From Candidatus Bipolaricaulis sp. (GTDB lineage: Bacteria; Bipolaricaulota; Bipolaricaulia; Bipolaricaulales; Bipolaricaulaceae), in assembly GCA_020062805.1 (NCBI GenBank), contig JAGUVP010000194.1:1-11470 (forward strand): a stretch of DNA of 11,470 bases. Direction: 5' to 3'. Position numbers and translations under genes: made by a program. Positions 7,232 through 11,470 of this stretch are shown in pieces (position 1 is the stretch's first letter; each line of letters begins with the position of its first letter). The notes below the pieces were generated by a model that worked only from the letters and a program-made list of their open reading frames with translations, had not been told where the DNA came from and searched no databases.

Positions 7232-7501
7232 CACCCGCCGCCCTCCGTGGCGTGGACAATCTCTAGCTGGCAGAACGCCTGGCTGGGCCGCGCAAAAAGG
7301 GGGGCCAACACATCTCGCCGAACCGTGGGCAGCAGGCCCCAGCCGTCGTTCGCCGCCATTTTTGGGACACTCGTCCTCGTTTTCGACCAGGTCTCAAGTT
7401 TCCGCTCAGAGCCGAGCCCGGGATCGATCAACCAGAGGACGACCGCAGTTGGAGCAGGCAGCCCCGATACGTTTCAGTCAGAACCTTAGAAGGAGCGGTG
7501 G
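7232..7501. other. Intergenic stretch without a supported gene
   Basis: No convincing gene, strong hairpin or T-tract lies between the DUF4384 stop and the nitrilase promoter. Short open frames exist on both strands (7247-7489 + and 7183-7431 -) but lack ribosome sites and family resemblance. The stretch contains A5G6 near 7296 and an AAGGAG at 7490-7495 that is not well placed for any start in the nitrilase frame. It may hold a degraded or dispersed element. Confidence 0.4.
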
Positions 7502-7529
7502 TTGAAGAGCAGGTTCTCGTCGCTACAGT
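7502..7529 (+). promoter_or_regulatory. Possible promoter of a leaderless nitrilase mRNA
   Basis: TTGAAG (7502-7507) and TACAGT (7524-7529) are separated by 16 bp, each matching 4 of 6 consensus bases. A start 7-8 nt beyond the -10 falls at 7536-7537, exactly at the ATG of the nitrilase gene, which has no ribosome site of its own. Both facts fit a leaderless transcript. Confidence 0.4.
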
Positions 7530-7536
7530 TCCCCCC

Positions 7537-8337
7537 ATGCGCGTGGGATATGTGCAGTTCGCACCGGAATTCGGCGAGGTCGAACGGAACCTGGACAGGG
7601 TCGCGGATCTCCTGTCCCGTGACCGGGCCGACCTGTGGGTGCTCCCGGAGCTGTTCAGCACCGGCTACCAGTTCGCCACAGCCCAGGAACTCGCGGAGCT
7701 CGCCGAGCCGGTGTCGGAGGGACCGACGACGGCCCGCCTGATCGCTCTCGCGCAGGAGATGAACTGCCACATCGTGGCCGGGCTTGCCGAGCGAACCGAC
7801 AGCCGCCTTTACAACTCGGCGGTGTTCGTCGGCCCGTCGGGCCTCGTTGCCCGATACCGCAAGATCCACCTCTTCTACGAGGAGAAGAACCTGTTCGCCC
7901 CGGGGGACCTGCCGTTCCTTGTCACAGACATCGGCCTGGCCAAAGTGGGGCTGCTCGTGTGCTACGACCACTTCTTCCCCGAGGCGGCGCGGTCGCTCGC
8001 CCTTCAGGGAGCGGAGGTGGTCGCCCATCCCGCCAACCTCGTCATGCCGGGGCTCGCCCAGCTCACGATGCGCGTACGGGCGATGGAAAACCGCGTGTTC
8101 ACCCTGACTGCAAACCGGATCGGGGTCGAGGCCCGGACCGGGGAGACCCTGTGCTTCACCGGCCTCTCCCAGGTCGTAGCTCCGAACGGCGACGTGCTCG
8201 TGCAAGCTCCGCAGGACGCGGAAGACGTGCGGGTGGTCGAGATCGACCCTGTTCAGGCGCGGGACAAGCACCTCACCCGGCTCAACGACGTGTTCGCCGA
8301 CCGTCGCCCGGAGTTCTACGGTCGCCTCGTAGGGTAG
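7537..8337 (+). CDS. Nitrilase/amidohydrolase-family carbon-nitrogen hydrolase (266 aa)
   Basis: Cytoplasmic C-N hydrolase cleaving an amide or nitrile; substrate not determined. The Glu-Lys-Cys triad is complete: Glu38 in WVLPELFSTGYQ, Lys109 in YRKIHLF, Cys142 in LLVCYDHFFPEAAR. A second conserved Glu lies in RAMENRVF. Length is normal for the omega-amidase/carbamoylputrescine-amidase-like branches. The start at 7537 is chosen because MRVGYVQFAPEFGEVERNL is the normal family N-terminus. An in-frame GTG at 7498 would add 13 residues unlike the family, and its AAGGAG is only 2 nt away. The stop at 8335-8337 overlaps the ribosome site of xthA, with which it forms a two-gene unit. Confidence 0.9.
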   Translation: MRVGYVQFAPEFGEVERNLDRVADLLSRDRADLWVLPELFSTGYQFATAQELAELAEPVSEGPTTARLIALAQEMNCHIVAGLAERTDSRLYNSAVFVGPSGLVARYRKIHLFYEEKNLFAPGDLPFLVTDIGLAKVGLLVCYDHFFPEAARSLALQGAEVVAHPANLVMPGLAQLTMRVRAMENRVFTLTANRIGVEARTGETLCFTGLSQVVAPNGDVLVQAPQDAEDVRVVEIDPVQARDKHLTRLNDVFADRRPEFYGRLVG

Positions 8338-8346
8338 GAGGGGTCA

Positions 8347-9126
8347 ATGTTCAAGGTGGCCACGTTCAACGCGAACTCGGTGCGCTCCCGGCTCCCCGTC
8401 CTCGCCGACTGGCTCGCCCGGGAGAAACCGGATGTCCTCTGCCTCCAGGAGACGAAGGTCCAGGACCACGAGTTCCCGGTGGGGTTCTTCCAGGAGAGGG
8501 GCTATCACGTCGTTTTCCGCGGACAGAAGGCACACGCCGGGGTCGCCCTCGCCAGCCGCGCCGAGCCCCGAGACGTCCGCTACGGGCTCGATGATGGCGG
8601 CCCGGCCGACGAGCCACGGCTGATCCAGGCTACGGTCGCCGGAATCCCGATCGTGAACACCTACGTCCCCCAAGGTCAGTCTGCGGACTCTCCGATGTTC
8701 GCGTACAAGCTGGAATGGCTCGCGCGGATGCGCGACCACTTCGCACGCCACTTCTCGCCCGAGAAGCCCCTCCTCTGGTGCGGGGACCTCAACGTGGCCC
8801 CGGAGGAGATCGACGTCCACGACCCGAAGCGGCTCAAAGACCATGTGGACTTCCACCCTGAGGCCCGCGCGGCCCTGGAGCGGGTCCGGGCGTGGGGGTT
8901 CGTGGACGTGTTCCGCAACCACCACCCGGGGGAACCAGGGCAGTACACGTTTTGGGATTACCGCGTGGCGGGGGCGCTCGATCGGAACGTGGGGTGGCGG
9001 GTAGATCACATCTGGGCCACGCGGCCCCTCGCCGAGAAGTCGGTGCGGTCGTGGATCGATCGCGAGCCACGCCGGGCGGAGAAACCGTCGGATCACACGT
9101 TCCTCGTCGCCGAGTTTGACCTGTAG
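8347..9126 (+). CDS. xthA: Exodeoxyribonuclease III, AP endonuclease (259 aa)
   Basis: Mg2+-dependent DNA repair enzyme with AP endonuclease and 3'-5' exonuclease activity, acting in base excision repair. The active-site set of the ExoIII/APE1 family is present in order: Asn8 (TFNANS), Glu35 (LQETK), Tyr106 (NTYVPQG), Asp147 and Asn149 (CGDLNVAPEEIDVHDP), Asp220 (GWRVDHIWAT) and Asp249-His250 (KPSDHTF). Length matches the family. AGGAGG overlaps the nitrilase stop at 8336-8341 and lies 5 nt before the ATG, so the two genes are co-transcribed. Metabolic linkage with the nitrilase is not evident. Confidence 0.95.
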   Translation: MFKVATFNANSVRSRLPVLADWLAREKPDVLCLQETKVQDHEFPVGFFQERGYHVVFRGQKAHAGVALASRAEPRDVRYGLDDGGPADEPRLIQATVAGIPIVNTYVPQGQSADSPMFAYKLEWLARMRDHFARHFSPEKPLLWCGDLNVAPEEIDVHDPKRLKDHVDFHPEARAALERVRAWGFVDVFRNHHPGEPGQYTFWDYRVAGALDRNVGWRVDHIWATRPLAEKSVRSWIDREPRRAEKPSDHTFLVAEFDL

Positions 9127-9130
9127 ATCC

Positions 9131-9171
9131 CCCCTCACCCCGACCCTCTCTCCCGCAAGGAGCGAGGGAGA
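9131..9171. repeat. Intergenic palindrome of the widespread CCCTCACCC...CCCTCTCCC type
   Basis: After the xthA stop the DNA reads CCCCTCACCCCGACCCTCTC and continues into a stem-loop: CCCTC (9144-9148) and CTCC (9150-9153) pair with GGAG (9159-9162) and GAGGG (9164-9168) around a CGCAA loop, with one T/C mismatch. From memory, this form (run-in CCCTCACCC, GCAA-type loop, CCCTCTCCC arms) is a common intergenic repeat in many bacterial genomes. No T-tract follows, so it may only partly serve as a terminator of the nitrilase-xthA unit. Confidence 0.5.
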
Positions 9172-9279
9172 CAAGCCCAACACCGTCACCCGGAGAGAAG
9201 ATGCGCGCAGTGACCTGGAATACCCGCGTCAGGGACCGACGCTCTTGACTCACTCCTCAGCCAGGTTGAGGATCGCTCG

Positions 9280-10233
9280 ATGAACGCACCTCGGGTCGCG
9301 GTGCTGTGTGGCGGTACCTCCGCTGAGCGGGAGATCTCGCTCCGCTCGGGTCGCGGCGTGTACGCTGCGCTTGTCCGCAAAGGGTGGAATGCCGAGTTGG
9401 TGGAGTTCGATACCTACGACGGCCTCCCGCAACGGCTAGCCCCGTTCGCCGCTGTGTTCAACATCCTCCACGGTGGGGAGGGCGAGGACGGCACGGTGCA
9501 GCTCCTTCTCGATCTAATGGGCAAGCCGTACGTCGGCTCGGAGCCGCTGGCCTCGGCGCTGGCGCTGGACAAGGTCGAGTCGCGCAAGACGTTCCAGGCG
9601 AAGGGCCTTCCTGTCCCGGACTGGCTGCACTACACGAGAGGCGACCTCGCGACGTTCGCCTCCAGAGCAGAGGAGCTGGATTATCCGCTCGTCCTCAAGC
9701 CGCGACGGGAGGGATCCAGCGTAGGCGTACACATCGTCGCCAGCCGCGAGGAGTTCGTTCCCGCAGCCCAGGAGCTAGCTGACCGGTACGGGGAGTTCCT
9801 CGCCGAGCGGTTCATCGCCGGGCGGGAGATCACCGCCTCCCTCGTCGAGCGAAACGGGGAGGTAGAGGCGCTACCCTTGGTCGAGCTGCGACCGAAGAAG
9901 GGTGATCTCTTCGACTGGACGGCGAAGTACACCCCCGGCGAGTGCACCGTCTCCTGCCCAGCGGAGATCGCCCCCGAGATCGCTGCTCGGATCCAGGACG
10001 TCGCGCGCCAGGCCCACGAGGTGCTCGGGTGCCGCGACCTGTCGCGGGCCGACTTCCGCATCGCCCCCGACGGGACGCCGTACCTCCTCGAAGTGAACAC
10101 CCTCCCCGGCTTCACCGAGATGTCCCTCGTTCCCCGCGCCGCCCGGGCAATCGGGATGTCCTACGACGATCTTGTGGTGCACCTGCTGAACCGGGCCCTC
10201 GCCCGGTTGCCCGCCCCCGCCTCACTCGGATAG
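9280..10233 (+). CDS. ddl: D-alanine--D-alanine ligase (317 aa)
   Basis: ATP-grasp ligase joining two D-alanines for the UDP-MurNAc-pentapeptide of peptidoglycan; cytoplasmic. Family blocks are all present: GGTSAEREISLRSG (11-24, with Glu16), HGGEGEDGTVQ (64-74), Lys140 with REGSSVGV (143-150) for ATP, FDWTAKYTPG (211-220), RADFRI (256-261) and LLEVNTLPGFTEMSLVP (269-285) with Glu271 and Asn273 as likely metal ligands. The DWTAKYTPG loop in place of the commoner DYEAKY is a small variation. TGAGGA at 9267-9272, 7 nt upstream, supports the ATG. It leads a probable three-gene unit with the hydrolase and the aminotransferase downstream. Presence of ddl implies a peptidoglycan wall. Confidence 0.96.
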   Translation: MNAPRVAVLCGGTSAEREISLRSGRGVYAALVRKGWNAELVEFDTYDGLPQRLAPFAAVFNILHGGEGEDGTVQLLLDLMGKPYVGSEPLASALALDKVESRKTFQAKGLPVPDWLHYTRGDLATFASRAEELDYPLVLKPRREGSSVGVHIVASREEFVPAAQELADRYGEFLAERFIAGREITASLVERNGEVEALPLVELRPKKGDLFDWTAKYTPGECTVSCPAEIAPEIAARIQDVARQAHEVLGCRDLSRADFRIAPDGTPYLLEVNTLPGFTEMSLVPRAARAIGMSYDDLVVHLLNRALARLPAPASLG

Positions 10234-10245
10234 AGTAGCTCTGCG

Positions 10246-10251
10246 AGGAGG
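10246..10251 (+). promoter_or_regulatory. Ribosome binding site deciding the start of the MBL-fold gene
   Basis: AGGAGG lies 8 nt before the GTG at 10260. It overlaps the upstream in-frame GTG at 10251, which therefore cannot use it, so the start at 10260 is preferred. Confidence 0.7.
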
Positions 10252-10259
10252 TGGCGAGT

Positions 10260-10907
10260 GTGAAGCTCAAGTGGATCGGCCACGCCTGCTTCCGCATCGA
10301 GGCGGGCGATGGCACGGTGATCATCACCGATCCCTACGAAGAGAAGGTCCCGTACAAGGCCCCCAAGGGCCCTGCTCACATCGTGACCGTGTCCCACGAC
10401 CACTTCGACCACAACGCGGTGGATCGGGTGGAGGGATCGCCGGAGGTCGTCCGCGGGATCGGCGAGCAGACGGTGCGGGGGATCCCGTTCCGCGGGATCT
10501 CCGCGTTTCACGACACGAAAGGGGGCCGCGACCGAGGCCAGGACGTGATCTTCCGATTCACAGTGGATGAGGTGATCCTTGCCCACTTTGGAGATCTCGG
10601 CCACACCCTGAACGCGGAGCAACTCCGCCCGCTCAGAGACGTGGAGGTGGCCTTGCTCCCGGTGGGAGGCCACTTCACGATCGGCGCCAAGGAGGCGAGC
10701 GAGGTCGTGCGGTCGCTCCCGAGACTGCGCATCGTGATTCCCATGCACTACCGCACCGAGGCGGTGAAGGACTGGCCGATCCGGCCCGTGGACGATTTTC
10801 TGGACGAGGTCGGCCTGCTCGTCAAGCGCGTCAAGAAATCTGAGGTGAAGATCACCCCCGATGTTCTCCCCACCAAGAAGGAGGTGTGGGTTCTCGACTA
10901 TGCCTAA
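10260..10907 (+). CDS. UPF0173-like metallo-beta-lactamase-fold hydrolase (215 aa)
   Basis: Soluble metal-dependent hydrolase of the MBL superfamily, closest in look to the UPF0173/UlaG-like group; substrate unknown. The N-terminal MKLKWIGHACFRIE and ITDPY blocks lead to the metal motif VSHDHFDH (His46, His48, Asp50, His51). Further ligand-type histidines occur in FGDLGH, VGGHFTIG and PMHYRT. Length is normal. The GTG at 10260 is chosen by its AGGAGG. The gene starts 26 nt after ddl and overlaps the aminotransferase by 8 nt, so it lies within one transcript; a role connected to cell-wall or amino-acid metabolism is only suggested by this position. Confidence 0.85.
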   Translation: MKLKWIGHACFRIEAGDGTVIITDPYEEKVPYKAPKGPAHIVTVSHDHFDHNAVDRVEGSPEVVRGIGEQTVRGIPFRGISAFHDTKGGRDRGQDVIFRFTVDEVILAHFGDLGHTLNAEQLRPLRDVEVALLPVGGHFTIGAKEASEVVRSLPRLRIVIPMHYRTEAVKDWPIRPVDDFLDEVGLLVKRVKKSEVKITPDVLPTKKEVWVLDYA

Positions 10908-11470
10908 GCCCTCTGCCCGCAGTGCCGCAGCTCCCGCCTCGCCCATTCGCCGCCTGTATCCGCTCTCCGTCGAGGCGAAACGGCGGGGCAAGAAGGTCTA
11001 CCACCTGAACATCGGCCAACCCGACATTCCCACCCCGGCAGCGTTCATGCGCGGGGTGCGGGAGGCGAAGGTCGAGGTTCTAGACTACGCTCCGTCCCCT
11101 GGAATCCCAGAGGCGCTGGAGGCCCTCGTTCGCTACTACGGGGAGTGTGGCCTCCCCGTGGCGCGTGAGGAGATTCTGATCACCGTCGGTGGCTCGGAGG
11201 GGATCACGTTTGCCCTCACCATCGCCTGTGATCCCGGAGACCAAGTCCTCGTCCCGGAACCGTTCTACCCCAACTACCTCGGCTACGCCCGGCTCACCAA
11301 CGTCGAGATCGTGCCCATCACCACGTGTCGCGACGATGGCTTCCACCTCCCGCCCCGTCAGGCGATCGAGGCCCTCATCGGTCCGCGCACAAAGGCGATC
11401 CTGTTCTCCCATCCTGGGAACCCGACCGGCGTCGTGTACACGAAGGCGGAGATGGAGATGCTGGTGGACA
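10900..11470 (+). CDS. Class I/II PLP-dependent aminotransferase, N-terminal 190 residues (partial at 3')
   Basis: Fold-type I aminotransferase of the aspartate-aminotransferase-like family. Visible blocks: HLNIGQPDIPTP (35-46), DYAPSPGIPEALEAL (62-76), TVGGSEG (95-101, phosphate-binding turn), PEPFYPNY (119-126) and SHPGNPTGVVY (170-180), where Asn174 contacts the cofactor. The window ends before the PLP-binding lysine, so activity and substrate cannot be judged. The ATG overlaps the upstream gene by 8 nt; AAGGAGGTG at 10878-10886 lies 13 nt away, rather far, and coupling probably helps initiation. Nothing indicates specificity; aspartate, alanine or aromatic substrates are all possible. Confidence 0.9.
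   Translation, partial: MPKPSARSAAAPASPIRRLYPLSVEAKRRGKKVYHLNIGQPDIPTPAAFMRGVREAKVEVLDYAPSPGIPEALEALVRYYGECGLPVAREEILITVGGSEGITFALTIACDPGDQVLVPEPFYPNYLGYARLTNVEIVPITTCRDDGFHLPPRQAIEALIGPRTKAILFSHPGNPTGVVYTKAEMEMLVD

Noticed and set aside
7502..7741. TTG-started frame with well-placed AAGGAG
   Set aside because: Out of frame with the nitrilase and without protein-like composition; a shadow of the conserved gene.
9245..9273. TTGACT as a -35 for ddl
   Set aside because: The sequence 17 bp downstream is GAGGAT, which is the ribosome site and a poor -10.

Overview
The window is high-GC, densely coding bacterial DNA with no mobile element, CRISPR array, tRNA or rRNA that I can see. Housekeeping genes flank a cell-envelope block. 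The PEGA/DUF4384 and beta-helix surface proteins, the SufS-SufU pair and the strong AGGAGG ribosome sites recall deep-branching thermophilic or candidate-phylum bacteria such as Bipolaricaulota (Acetothermia/OP1). That placement is inference; no marker gene here proves it.

Left block (1-611): the 3' end of a SufS-type cysteine desulfurase overlaps, by an ATGA stop/start, a SufU-like Fe-S sulfur acceptor. The acceptor lacks the roughly 18-residue insertion usual in SufU.

Envelope block (667-7231): a secreted DUF4384 + PEGA protein (+ strand) converges on a 1212-residue secreted right-handed beta-helix protein (- strand). A perfect 10-bp GC hairpin that can serve as terminator lies between their ends. 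The beta-helix gene has a good sigma70-like promoter (TTGACG-17-TATACA) with palindromes at and beside it. On the other side of that regulatory region a second DUF4384 protein, cysteine-rich and with a PPC-like C-terminus, is transcribed divergently. It is preceded by a coding-like frame broken by an in-frame TAG whose final TGA overlaps the start of the DUF4384 gene. The block reads as an exported surface module: one large beta-helix protein bracketed by two different DUF4384 proteins.

Right block (7537-11470): a nitrilase-family amidohydrolase with an apparently leaderless start is followed after 9 nt by an exonuclease III gene. A degenerate intergenic palindrome follows. Then comes a second run: D-alanine-D-alanine ligase, a UPF0173-like metallo-beta-lactamase-fold hydrolase 26 nt later, and a class I/II aminotransferase that overlaps it by 8 nt and runs off the window.

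The best candidates for something undescribed are the beta-helix/DUF4384 surface locus, the interrupted gene upstream of 6119, and the insertion-less SufU.
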